Positions 11,023-20,097 are shown, numbered from the stretch's first letter. The stretch is 64,000 nucleotides of DNA from Buchnera aphidicola (Cinara laricifoliae) (GCF_900698945.1 NZ_LR217717.1:248001-312000); one strand, 5' to 3'. Notes: generated by a model not told the origin, from the letters alone. A program made the numbers and translations.

Positions 11023-11706
11023 TTAATTTTGTAAAAATAATTTACCCTTATTTGTATGAACATTACGATCTTCTAATTTTATATGAGGATATAATTTCCA
11101 TGATATTCCTAAATTTATATTATTTAATACACTATGTAAACTTTTAAAATTTACTTGATTTAATTTTTTGTTAAGATTAACGTGTACATCACAATGTACA
11201 TATTGATTCAATAAATACTCCATACCAACGGAAAAAATTGGATAAAACTGCTTATATTTTTGTAACATGAAGATATCTGTTAATTTTTTATTATTTATTT
11301 CAGCTGTTAATTGAGCACCAATTTTAGCATAAAGGTTGATTTTTTTTTTCATTGGATAAATAATATTTGTTGCATATTCTATATTAGAATAATATGTATG
11401 CAACATATTATTTTTAATATCTTTCATAAGATGTTCTAATATATTAGATTTTAATTCTGTACTTAAGTAAGGATTAAATGTATATTTTGAAAAAATACCA
11501 GGACGTAATGCAATTACACCTTGTATAATATTTTTATAGTTAGAATAATTTAAATTTTTATATTTATTATATATTTTCATTGGATGCAATGCATCACATT
11601 GAATTCCAAAATGCCATTTTTTCGCGCTAGGCATAGACTTCGCATGTACTGTTGTTGATAAAAAACTAGTCATAAATAAAATACATATAATAGTAATTTT
11701 TTTCAT
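11023..11706 (-). CDS. ompA: OmpA-like outer-membrane beta-barrel, C-terminal domain missing
   Basis: A signal peptide of about 22 residues ends at VHA. The rest aligns in spirit with the OmpA barrel: WHFGIQCDAL near the first strand, NLYAKIGAQLTAE, FYPIFSVGMEYLLNQ and a last strand INLGISWKLYP. E. coli OmpA is ~346 residues; this protein has 227 and stops shortly after the barrel, so the periplasmic peptidoglycan-binding domain is absent. The barrel likely resides in the outer membrane as a structural protein or small pore. Sequence similarity is low and the call rests on signal peptide, strand pattern and position after the tRNA cluster. Strands look interrupted by Lys/Asn insertions, so functional state is uncertain. 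Confidence 0.75.
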   Translation of the reverse strand: MKKITIICILFMTSFLSTTVHAKSMPSAKKWHFGIQCDALHPMKIYNKYKNLNYSNYKNIIQGVIALRPGIFSKYTFNPYLSTELKSNILEHLMKDIKNNMLHTYYSNIEYATNIIYPMKKKINLYAKIGAQLTAEINNKKLTDIFMLQKYKQFYPIFSVGMEYLLNQYVHCDVHVNLNKKLNQVNFKSLHSVLNNINLGISWKLYPHIKLEDRNVHTNKGKLFLQN

Positions 11707-12622
11707 ATAAATTCCATTCTTTTTATATTTAAATACGATAACAATTTATTTATTTCAATATAATTCTACATTTATTATTTTTTTAATAAAAAATATTTAT
11801 AAAAATTAAAATCATTAAATTATAATCATACATAAAAAATATAATAATTTTTTCAAAATAATTAGATTAAGATTAATATTTTATTATTAATTAATTAAAA
11901 TATACCCATCACAGTAATTTAAAAAAAATAATAACAATTATTAATAATATTTTAAATATAGTCATCCATTAACAATGGAAACAAAAAAAATAATATTATT
12001 TTTAATTAAAATATTTAACTTTTTACTAAAAAAATTAAATATAAATATTATTTATGCAACCATTAATTAATTTAATAAATAAAATTAATTGTATAAATTT
12101 ATATACACAAATTTAAAATAATAATAAAATTATATCATCTATATAAATTAAAGATACATATGTAATTATTTTAAATAGTATATATACTATAGATACAAAA
12201 TAAAAAATAAATTTATTTAAAATATATAAAATATTTATATATTTATTTAAATATTTTTAAAATTAATACATATTGTAAGTAAATAATACTATTTTTTTAA
12301 TATAAAAATATTAAAAAATTTTTATTAAAAATATATGTAAAATTTTAAAATATATAAATTTTTAATATTAAAAATATAAATTTTAATTTATTATATCATA
12401 ATATATGATAAAATTTATTCATTTAAAATAAAAATAAATAATTCATTTATTTATATTTTATATAATTATCTTTATATATAAAAAATAATTATATTTTTAT
12501 ATATAAAAATTAAAAATTTTAATAAAAAATATATTATTAAAAATTTAAATATTAAAAATAAATAATATTTTTTAATAAAAAATATTTAAATATTAAATTT
12601 ATTAATACATTTAATATTTATA

Positions 12623-12631
12623 TGCTATAAT
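12623..12631 (+). promoter_or_regulatory. Extended -10 promoter element upstream of flgF
   Basis: TGCTATAAT fits the TGnTATAAT extended -10 consensus exactly and stands out by its G/C from the surroundings. No good -35 is seen. It would give a leader of about 205 nt before flgF that includes the 12641-12675 hairpin. Confidence 0.4.
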
Positions 12632-12640
12632 GACATAGTC

Positions 12641-12675
12641 AATATAATATTAATTAATATTATTAATATTATATT
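12641..12675. repeat. Inverted repeat, 14-bp stem with 7-nt loop
   Basis: Arms at 12641-12654 and 12662-12675 are perfectly complementary around the loop TAATATT. All A/T. It lies directly after the extended -10 element in the eroded spacer before flgF. Confidence 0.6.
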
Positions 12676-12845
12676 TACTTTTAATAAAATATATAATTAA
12701 TATTATTGATTTAATAAAATTAAAATTAAAATTAAAAAATTTAATAAAAAGTAATAAATAGTTTATATAATCGTAATTATATATTAATATTTTTATATAT
12801 TAATAAAAATAAATAAAAATTCATATATTAAAAACGGAGATTGTT

Positions 12846-13547
12846 GTGAATACTAAAATACATTCAACTTCTATTTTAGAAGATAAAAACATAATTAAAA
12901 AAAATACTATAAATAAAAAAAAAACTGACGAAATAAATACAAATTTTAAACAACAATATGCATATAACATTAAAATAATTTCTGATTCTAGAAAAATAAT
13001 CAAAGAACAAGATATAAACTGTGATATTACACATATTCCACCATCTAATATCGATTCTTCTTCAATTAATACAGAAGATACAGAAAATGGTTGGTTTTCA
13101 GTACTAGATGATCAAGGTTATGAAAGATTTATACGTGATGGACATGTAACTATTAATGAAAATAGAGAAGTAGCAATGGATAACTATACTGCATTAAATA
13201 ATCATGATCAACCAATCGTTGTTCCTAAAAATCAAAAAATACTTATAAAAGCTGGTGGAATTATTGTAATAAAAGAAGATTTCCATGAAAAAGGTCATGA
13301 ACCAGTATTTTTAGGACAATTAAAATCTACATCATTAAATGATAATGATGTTATAGCACGTCGTGATAGTAAAATGTATGATCTAAATAAATCAGGGTTA
13401 GAAAAATATAAAAAAAATGATTTACAACTTAAATCTAAGGATTTATCAAATGATGTGCTAATTAAAAATTATGAAAAAGCAACAAAAAAATTAATAAATA
13501 CATTAAATATCATTCGATTGATTGAATCAGATATGACTATTAATTAA
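12846..13547 (+). CDS. flgF: Degraded flagellar basal-body rod protein FlgF
   Basis: The middle of this 233-residue protein matches FlgF: GWFSVLDDQGYERFIRDG (83-100) corresponds to the DGW...YTRNG segment. QPIVVPKNQKILIKAGGII and LGQLKSTSLN follow in the right order and spacing. The first ~80 residues no longer show the rod-protein ANNLAN/TPGF signature and are low-complexity, and the C-terminal coiled-coil helix is degenerate. The start is GTG with GGAGA 6 nt upstream. In E. coli FlgF forms the proximal rod of the hook-basal body. Here every neighbouring flg gene is gone, so it may be decaying or serve in the reduced basal-body export structures known from Buchnera. Confidence 0.75.
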   Translation: MNTKIHSTSILEDKNIIKKNTINKKKTDEINTNFKQQYAYNIKIISDSRKIIKEQDINCDITHIPPSNIDSSSINTEDTENGWFSVLDDQGYERFIRDGHVTINENREVAMDNYTALNNHDQPIVVPKNQKILIKAGGIIVIKEDFHEKGHEPVFLGQLKSTSLNDNDVIARRDSKMYDLNKSGLEKYKKNDLQLKSKDLSNDVLIKNYEKATKKLINTLNIIRLIESDMTIN

Positions 13548-13567
13548 ATCAATATTAATAAAAATAT

Positions 13568-13595
13568 TATATATACATAAATTTATGTATATATA
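13568..13595. repeat. 28-bp perfect palindrome after flgF
   Basis: Fourteen perfect base pairs with no loop, centred between 13581 and 13582, containing one C/G pair. It starts 21 nt after the flgF stop. It may act as a transcript end structure, but no T-run follows. Confidence 0.65.
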
Positions 13596-13629
13596 TAAAA
13601 GTAATAAATATAAATATTGAAGATTAATC

Positions 13630-13660
13630 AATAGAAGCTGGGTCATAACCAGTTTCTATT
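13630..13660. promoter_or_regulatory. Strong hairpin, 12-bp stem, in flgF-rluC spacer
   Basis: Arms AATAGAAGCTGG and CCAGTTTCTATT pair over 12 positions with one G-U, around the loop GTCATAA. It has five G/C-containing positions in a spacer that is otherwise nearly all A/T, which suggests retained function. No T-run follows on either strand, so it is not a standard terminator. Confidence 0.5.
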
Positions 13661-14709
13661 AAAATAAATAAATTTTTAAAAATTAAAAATTTATTTATAT
13701 AAATGTAAAAAAAAACAAATTAATTTGTATTAAAATATTATTAAAATATTTTTATAAATAAGTAAAATATAGATCATATATTTTATATAAATTTATTTTT
13801 AATAAAAATATTTTATATTATATATATGTATACATAAATATTATAGTACCAATTATATTTGTTGAGTTAAAAAAATTTACAATTTTTATAAAAAATATCA
13901 ATAAAATTTTATTAGTTAAAATTTTATTGATATTTAAATATATAATAATTTTATGAACTTAAATTAATTAAGTATTTATATATATAAAATTATCAATATA
14001 TTAATTCTATATATCATATATCTCTATTTAAATTATAAAATAATAAAAAATTAAATAAAATTATAGATTATGCTCTATAAAATATTTATTTATTTCACTA
14101 ATGATTAAATCATTAATAAAATAAGTTAGAGTTATTAATGAATATAATTACAGTTAATTAAATTAAATAAAATTTTTTATTCAAAATAATAATTAATTTT
14201 ATTAACAATAAAATTTTTATAAAAATAAATATAAATATATTTATTATCAATAATATTAATAATTTAAATTTACATAAAGTATTAAAAATATATTAATAAG
14301 ATTAACTGATTAATTAATAAATTATATCAATAACTATATTATATATATTTTGTTACAAATAATCTTGATTAATATTTAAATTCATTAATTTGATGATAAA
14401 AATAATTAATGATGACTATCATTAATAGTAATTTATATATATTAAAATTAATAAAAATAACAACAGAACTATAATTTTAAAAATTAAAATATAATAACTA
14501 AAAATTTATCAAAAATATTTGTATTATTTTTAATAAAAATTATTTTAATATAACCTAAATTATTGATATATATATTATATATAATATATTTTTTATAAAT
14601 AGAATTCTATAAAAATTTTAATTAATATTTATAAATAGATTTAATAGAAATAGTAGTATATAAACAATATAATATATATAAATATAATTTTTACTATAAA
14701 GATTAATAT

Positions 14710-15668
14710 ATGAATATTTTGAATTCTATGAATACATCTATTATAATTACAAAAAATATGTCAGAACAAAGAATTGATAACTTTTTGTTTAAATCTTTAA
14801 AAAATTTACCAAAAAGTATGATATATCGTAGTTTAAGAATAGGAAAAATAAAAATTAATAAACGAAAAGTACATCCATACTATAAATTAAAAGTTAACGA
14901 TTGCATTACAATGTATTCTATTTATATAAAAAAAAAAAAAAACCTATTTTTTTAAAAAAAAAAATAGTTGATCTATTTTTAAAAAATATTTTGTTTGAAG
15001 ATAAATATTTAATTATTTTTAACAAACCATATGGAATTGCTGTACATGGGGGTAGTGGGGTTAATTATGGAGTAATAGAAATATTTAGAAAAATTCGTCA
15101 AGAATCAGAATATCTAGAACTAGTTCATCGTATTGACAAAGAAACATCTGGTATACTTATACTGGCAAAAAAACGATCTATATTAAGAATTATGCATGAA
15201 AAAATACGAAATAAAAAAATACATAAAGAATATTTAGCATTGTTACACGGTCATTGGTCTAAAAAAAAGACTGTTGTTAATCTTCCTCTACTTAAAAAAA
15301 TAAGTATCAATCAAAAAAAAAAAGTATGTGTCCATAAAAATGGAAAATATGCTATAACTCAATTTAAAGTACATAAATATTTTCATAATACTACTTTAGC
15401 ATCTATCATTCCTATAACAGGAAGAACACATCAAATTAGAGTGCATACATCACAATTCGGACATCCTATTGTTTTCGATCAAAAATATGGAAACAATAAA
15501 ATAGAAAAAAAAAATATTAATAAAAAAAATAATAGATTACTCTTACATTCTTATAAAATTTCGTTTTTTCATCCTAAAAACAATAAAAAAATTTCTATAA
15601 CAGCATCATTAGATGAAAAATTTAATAATTTATTAAAAATTTTCTCAAAAAAAAAAATAAATTTATAA
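14710..15668 (+). CDS. rluC: 23S rRNA pseudouridine synthase RluC, frameshifted in a poly(A) run
   Basis: RluC makes pseudouridine at 955, 2504 and 2580 of 23S rRNA in E. coli. The S4-like RNA-binding domain (QRIDNF, LPKSMIYRSLRIGKIKIN) is read from 14710. The frame then stops at 14955 after a run of 15 A (14928-14942). The catalytic part (NKPYGIAVHGGSG, LVHRIDKETSG with the catalytic Asp, ITGRTHQIRVHT) continues to 15668 in the -1 frame. One extra A in the transcript, or a -1 ribosomal slip, gives a 319-residue protein, exactly the E. coli length. Conservation after the break argues against a dead gene. A homopolymer sequencing error is the alternative. Confidence 0.9.
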
Positions 15669-15774
15669 TTTATAGATATATATAAATATTATATATTAAT
15701 AACAATAAATAAAATATGTCAAAAAAATATTTTTATAGCAATAAAAATATTCTTAATTATATTAAGGAAAAAAA

Positions 15775-15963
15775 ATGGCAGTACAAAAAAGTAAACCTAG
15801 TCGATCTAAAAGAGGTATGAGACGATCTCACGATCATGTTTTTAAAAATAAAATCTCTATCGAGAGAGTATCCCAAGAAATACATATTCGACATCATGTT
15901 ACAGAAAAAGGCTTTTATAAAGGTAAAAAAACGTTTTTATTTTATAAAAAATCTGGACAATAA
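15775..15963 (+). CDS. rpmF: 50S ribosomal protein L32
   Basis: Small basic large-subunit protein. The start [20 protein letters not shown] is the family signature. It has 62 residues (57 in E. coli). AAGGA lies 7 nt before the ATG. In E. coli it opens the rpmF-plsX-fabHDG-acpP cluster; plsX and fabH are absent here and fabD is the next gene. Confidence 0.97.
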   Translation: MAVQKSKPSRSKRGMRRSHDHVFKNKISIERVSQEIHIRHHVTEKGFYKGKKTFLFYKKSGQ

Positions 15964-16250
15964 TATACTAAAAAAAATTAATAATTTAATTAATTATATT
16001 TATAAACATAAAAATACTTTATATACAAAATATAAAATATATTTAAAAAATCTTAAATATAAATTTATATATATTGAATATATTAAATTTTTAATATTTA
16101 TTGATAAATAAAATAATCGTAAAAATTACGATACGAATAAATATTAGTATTACTACATGTTATTTTTAAAAATTAAATTAATAATATTAATAATAAAAAT
16201 ATTGTTCTATGTACAATACAGTATATAGAACAAAACGGTAATTTTAATTT
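15964..16250. other. rpmF-fabD spacer (plsX/fabH site) with two hairpins
   Basis: 287 nt. plsX and fabH of the enteric cluster are absent. A short hairpin ATCGTAA-AAA-TTACGAT sits at 16116-16132 and a stronger one at 16202-16233. No credible coding sequence after the rpmF stop. Confidence 0.55.
16202..16233 (+). promoter_or_regulatory. 13-bp hairpin just upstream of fabD
   Basis: TTGTTCTATGTAC (16202-16214) pairs with GTATATAGAACAA (16221-16233) with one G-U, around a 6-nt loop. It ends 17 nt before the fabD ATG, which itself lacks a good Shine-Dalgarno sequence. It could affect translation initiation or mRNA processing at fabD. Confidence 0.5.
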
Positions 16251-17219
16251 ATGCATAAAATTTCATTAATTTTTCCTGGATACGGATTACATAATATAGA
16301 ATTTTTAAAATCATTTTTCAATAGTCATATTATTATTAAAAATACATTTAATGAAGCTTCAGATATATTACATGATAATATATACCATAATTTTTTTGAA
16401 AAAAAAAATAATTTTATTAAATTAAATAAAAATATACATTTATTAACGTTTATTTCATCTGTAGCAATATATAGATTATTAAGTCAAAAAATATTTATTC
16501 AACCTACAGTTGTAGCGGGACATAGTTTAGGTCAATATTCTGCTCTCGTATGCAATAATAATATATCATTTCGAGAGGCATTAAAAATTATTAAAATACG
16601 TAATAAAATTATGTTGTTAGCCGCAAAAAATATACAAGTATTAACATTAGTTATTATTGGTATAAATTATACTTTAGTTAAAAAAATTTGCTTATTAATT
16701 TCTAATAAAAAAAAAGTATTTGTTTCTATAATAAATTCAAATAATCAAGTAGTAATTACAGGAAACTATTCCGCTGTTTATACTGTTGGTTTAATATTAA
16801 AAAATCAATTACATACAAAAATAATTCGATTACCTATGCCAATTACACCACACTGCATATTAATGAAAAAATATAAAAAAAAATTTTCTTATTATTTAAG
16901 AAAAATAACAATTTTAAAAGGAAATTGTCCAATTATTAGTAATCATAATGCTACTATTTTATATTCTAAAAAAGATATATATCATGCATTAATAAAGCAA
17001 ATATATAAAAAAGTACAATGGGCAAAAAGTATAAAAAAAATTATTTCTATGGGAATAAAATTTTTTATTGAAATAGGTCCAGGACAAATATTAACAAATT
17101 TAAATAAAGAATATTCAGATGTTTCATCATATGCCACTAATAGTTATCAAAAATTATCATTAGTTATGGATATAATTAAAAATTATGAAAAAAAAAATTG
17201 CTTTAGTAACAGGAGCTAA
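16251..17219 (+). CDS. fabD: Malonyl-CoA:ACP transacylase
   Basis: Moves malonyl from CoA to the acyl carrier protein AcpP encoded two genes downstream. The nucleophile Ser92 in GHSLGQYSAL, an Arg near 117 and His201 in TPHCIL are all in the E. coli positions. EIGPGQILTNL is also kept. The N-terminal GQGSQ oxyanion-hole motif has become GYGLH: Gln11 is Tyr here. The protein has 322 residues (309 in E. coli). The extra C-terminal residues run 35 nt into fabG through an A-rich tract and are probably a recent extension. No clear Shine-Dalgarno sequence. Confidence 0.94.
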   Translation: MHKISLIFPGYGLHNIEFLKSFFNSHIIIKNTFNEASDILHDNIYHNFFEKKNNFIKLNKNIHLLTFISSVAIYRLLSQKIFIQPTVVAGHSLGQYSALVCNNNISFREALKIIKIRNKIMLLAAKNIQVLTLVIIGINYTLVKKICLLISNKKKVFVSIINSNNQVVITGNYSAVYTVGLILKNQLHTKIIRLPMPITPHCILMKKYKKKFSYYLRKITILKGNCPIISNHNATILYSKKDIYHALIKQIYKKVQWAKSIKKIISMGIKFFIEIGPGQILTNLNKEYSDVSSYATNSYQKLSLVMDIIKNYEKKNCFSNRS

Positions 17220-17922
17220 TAAAGGTATCGGTAAAAAAATTTCAATAGAACTAGCAAATTCAAAGATATATGTAATAGGTACTGCTACTACTGAAATAGG
17301 AGTCAATATAATTAAAAAAACACTACAAAATAAAGGAATCGGTATATTAATAGATTTTACTAAAATTTACATAACAAAAAAAATAATTAAAAAATTAATC
17401 AAAAAATATAAAAATATTGATATATTTGTACATAATGCTGGAATTATTAATGATAATTTATTAATAACAATGCCAGATATAAAATGGAATAACGTCATTG
17501 ACGTTAATTTATCTTCAATATTTCATATAACAAAAATTATTATACCAACTATGATAAAAAAAAAATATGGACGTATTATTGTAATTAGTTCTGTTATCGG
17601 TTGTACTGGACAAAAAGGACAAACAAATTATGCCGCATCAAAATCTGGATTAATTGGATTTTCTAAATCTTTAGCATTAGAAGTAGCATCACTAGGAATT
17701 ACCGTTAATTTAGTATCTCCCGGATATATAATAACAGATATGACAAAAAAAATATTATCTTCGAAAAAAAAAGAAATCATAAAAAAAATACCGATGAAAC
17801 GATATGGAACACCTCAAGATATTGCTTATGTAGTATCTTTTTTATCTTCAGAAAAATCATCATATATAACTGGTCAAAATATTCATGTTAATGGAGGAAT
17901 GTACGTTGATCTTGCTACATAA
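17185..17922 (+). CDS. fabG: 3-oxoacyl-ACP reductase
   Basis: NADPH-dependent reductase of the fatty-acid elongation cycle, SDR superfamily. It has 245 residues (244 in E. coli). The cofactor motif TGANKGIG is at 9-16 and the catalytic Ser136, Tyr149 and Lys153 (NYAASK) are in place. The usual NNAG is HNAG (83-86). The C-terminal HVNGGMY is intact. The start lies inside the end of fabD, so the two are likely translationally coupled. acpP follows 81 nt downstream. Confidence 0.96.
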   Translation: MKKKIALVTGANKGIGKKISIELANSKIYVIGTATTEIGVNIIKKTLQNKGIGILIDFTKIYITKKIIKKLIKKYKNIDIFVHNAGIINDNLLITMPDIKWNNVIDVNLSSIFHITKIIIPTMIKKKYGRIIVISSVIGCTGQKGQTNYAASKSGLIGFSKSLALEVASLGITVNLVSPGYIITDMTKKILSSKKKEIIKKIPMKRYGTPQDIAYVVSFLSSEKSSYITGQNIHVNGGMYVDLAT

Positions 17923-18003
17923 AATCATTAATATATATAAATAAATCGTTTAATAAAAATTATTAATGATTATTATTAACTATAATAAAATAAGGATTAT
18001 CAC

Positions 18004-18249
18004 ATGAATGATATTATTAGTCGCATAAATAAAATTATTAAAAATCAATTCAAAGAAAAAAAAAAAGATATTTCATTAAAAAGTGAATTTAAAAAAGATT
18101 TACAAGCCGATTCATTAGATTTTATAGAACTTATTATGTTATTAGAAGAAGAGTTAAAAATTGAATTATTTGATATGGAACCAGACAAAATGAAAACTGT
18201 ACAAGATCTTATTACATATATAACAAAACAAATTAACAAAAAAAAATAA
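18004..18249 (+). CDS. acpP: Acyl carrier protein
   Basis: Carries growing acyl chains on a 4'-phosphopantetheine attached to Ser37 in the ADSLDF motif. It has 81 residues (78 in E. coli). Helix II (DFIELIMLLEEEL) remains acidic while the termini are unusually lysine-rich for an ACP. AAGGA lies about 8 nt before the ATG. It precedes holB by 11 nt, with no fabF and no tmk in between. Confidence 0.96.
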   Translation: MNDIISRINKIIKNQFKEKKKDISLKSEFKKDLQADSLDFIELIMLLEEELKIELFDMEPDKMKTVQDLITYITKQINKKK

Positions 18250-18260
18250 AATTTATATAT

Positions 18261-19241
18261 ATGAACAAATATCCTTGGATAATATATCAATATAAAGATT
18301 TAATTCATAAATATTATAAAAATAAATTACATCCAATAATTTTAATACAATCGATAATTGGTATTGGAACTTCACAATTAATTTTCAATCTATCTAAATG
18401 GATATTATGTTCCAATAAAAAAAAATATACTAACTGTAATAATTGCTCATCATGTCTACTATTTGATAAAAAAAATCATCCTGATTTTTATAATTGCGAT
18501 AATTTTTCTAAAAATAAATATATTGGAATAAATATAATTCGTAAAATTATTAATAATATATATAAAACACCCCAACAAGGAGGCGCAAAAATAGTATATT
18601 TTCCAAACATTAACATATTTACTACTGAATCAGATAATGCTTTACTAAAAACGTTAGAAGAACCTCCAAAAAATACTATCTTTTTTTTGCGTACTACGAA
18701 TATCACAAAAATTATCAATACCATAAAGAGTAGATCTACTCTTTATTATATTAATTATCCTAAAGAGAAATTATCTATACCGTGGTTAAAAAACCATAAC
18801 AAATATTATTCCTACATAGAATTATTAACAGCATTACGTATTAATAATAATTCTCCAATATCTACACATAAATTTTTAAATAATTATGAATTTCAAAAAC
18901 GAAACATATTCATGCAAGAAATCTATGCATATGTTAACAAAAAAAAAAATAATCTATTAAATATAATGCTTAAATATAATTCTTCTATAATAACAAAATA
19001 TGTTTGTTACTTATTATTAGATGTAATAAAATATAAAATATGTAAAAAATATAAAATTAAAAATTTAGACCAAATAAAATTAATTAAAAAAATTGCGTAT
19101 ATCAATAATAATCAAGTTTTAATAAATAATTTAATTTCTTGGACTCAATACACGCAAATATTATCTAGTTCATATAAAATTGATAAAACATCAATATTTA
19201 TTGAACTTATTTTATCTTGGATGAATATACTGCGTATTTAA
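18261..19241 (+). CDS. holB: DNA polymerase III delta' subunit
   Basis: Clamp-loader subunit of the replicative polymerase. It has 326 residues (334 in E. coli). The zinc-binding cysteines are C50, C59, C62 and C65. As in the family the P-loop is degenerate (IGIGTSQL, no GKT). The sensor region LLKTLEEPP and the following FFLRTTN are intact. It follows acpP closely; in E. coli tmk lies between pabC and holB and is absent here. Confidence 0.93.
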   Translation: MNKYPWIIYQYKDLIHKYYKNKLHPIILIQSIIGIGTSQLIFNLSKWILCSNKKKYTNCNNCSSCLLFDKKNHPDFYNCDNFSKNKYIGINIIRKIINNIYKTPQQGGAKIVYFPNINIFTTESDNALLKTLEEPPKNTIFFLRTTNITKIINTIKSRSTLYYINYPKEKLSIPWLKNHNKYYSYIELLTALRINNNSPISTHKFLNNYEFQKRNIFMQEIYAYVNKKKNNLLNIMLKYNSSIITKYVCYLLLDVIKYKICKKYKIKNLDQIKLIKKIAYINNNQVLINNLISWTQYTQILSSSYKIDKTSIFIELILSWMNILRI

Positions 19242-19275
19242 TACACCATTTTTTTTAGATACAAGGATTTAAAAA

Positions 19276-20097
19276 ATGTTTTTAATTGATACTCATTGTC
19301 ATATTAATCATTTAAATAATAATAGCCAATCACCAGAATTAGATTCTGTATTAAAACAAGCTTATAATAAAAATGTAAAACTATTTCTATCTATTTCTAC
19401 TTCTATACAAGACTTCTATCACTTATACAAATATACATATCAATATAAAAATATATTGTTATCATGTGGATTACATCCTAATTATACACATACAAATAAT
19501 GATTTAGAAGTTATGAAATTACTTGCAAAAAACGATAAAGTTATTGCGATTGGAGAAACAGGATTAGATTTTTATAGAAATAAAAAAACAAAAAAAATAC
19601 AAAAAAAATTATTTGAATATCATATATATATATCTAATAAAATAAACAAACCTATTATTATTCATAATAGACAGGCTGATAATGAAATATTCAGTATATT
19701 AAAATCTAATAAAAATAAATTATGTTCAGGAATAATACATTCATTTACAGGAAATATAGATTTAGCAAGAAAATTATTAGATATAGGATTTTATATATCA
19801 TTTTCTGGAATTATTACTTTTAAAAAATCAAATGATTTAAGATCGATATTAAGATTTATACCATTAAATAGATTATGTATAGAAACAGATTCCCCATATT
19901 TATCTCCTGAACCATATCGTGGAATAAATAATCAACCATATTTACTATATTATATAGCTAAAAATATTCAAGAATACTTAAAAATAGATTTTTTAGAATT
20001 TACTCATATACTAAATAAAAACTTTTTTAAACTTTTTAAAATCAATAAAGAGATACACAAAATAATAAATAAAATATCATATAAAAATGATATCTAA
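19276..20097 (+). CDS. tatD: TatD-family metal-dependent DNase
   Basis: Equivalent to ycfH next to holB in E. coli. TIM-barrel hydrolase with metal ligands DTHCH (5-9), GETGLDFYR near 93-101, a His in IIHNRQ, IHSFTG and the final ETDSPYLSPEPYRG. It has 273 residues (about 265 is usual). AAGGA precedes the ATG. Family members act on DNA 3' ends or in D-Tyr-tRNA and peptide contexts; the physiological role is not settled. ptsG, which follows ycfH in some Buchnera, is absent. Confidence 0.92.
   Translation: MFLIDTHCHINHLNNNSQSPELDSVLKQAYNKNVKLFLSISTSIQDFYHLYKYTYQYKNILLSCGLHPNYTHTNNDLEVMKLLAKNDKVIAIGETGLDFYRNKKTKKIQKKLFEYHIYISNKINKPIIIHNRQADNEIFSILKSNKNKLCSGIIHSFTGNIDLARKLLDIGFYISFSGIITFKKSNDLRSILRFIPLNRLCIETDSPYLSPEPYRGINNQPYLLYYIAKNIQEYLKIDFLEFTHILNKNFFKLFKINKEIHKIINKISYKNDI

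Larger units (their letters stand above)
11707..12845. other. Eroded spacer between ompA and flgF
   Basis: About 1.1 kb of A/T with no open frame. In larger Buchnera genomes murJ and flgN, flgA-flgE lie in this interval; no remnant is readable. It contains a hairpin with a perfect 14-bp stem and 7-nt loop (12641-12675) and an extended -10 element just upstream of it. Confidence 0.55.
13548..14709. other. Eroded spacer between flgF and rluC (site of flgG-K and rne)
   Basis: About 1.2 kb with no open frame. flgG-flgK and rne (RNase E) would be expected between these markers, so they are deleted or beyond recognition. No S1 or catalytic RNase E motif is seen on either strand. Two structures stand out: a 28-bp perfect palindrome (13568-13595) and a G/C-containing hairpin (13630-13660). 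RNase E could be encoded elsewhere in the genome. Confidence 0.55.

Noticed and set aside
13621..13660. Minus-strand reading of the hairpin as a peptide tail ETGYDPASID
   Set aside because: Only about ten codons are open and no family match came to mind; the sequence is better explained by the hairpin.
15836..16111. Open frame of 91 codons overlapping rpmF and extending past it
   Set aside because: It overlaps rpmF in another frame. The part after rpmF is Lys/Ile/Tyr/Asn low complexity with no resemblance to PlsX or FabH.
17185..17219. fabD-fabG overlap as a programmed frameshift
   Set aside because: Both proteins are complete in their own frames; a simple stop-codon shift extending fabD over the A-rich fabG start is sufficient.
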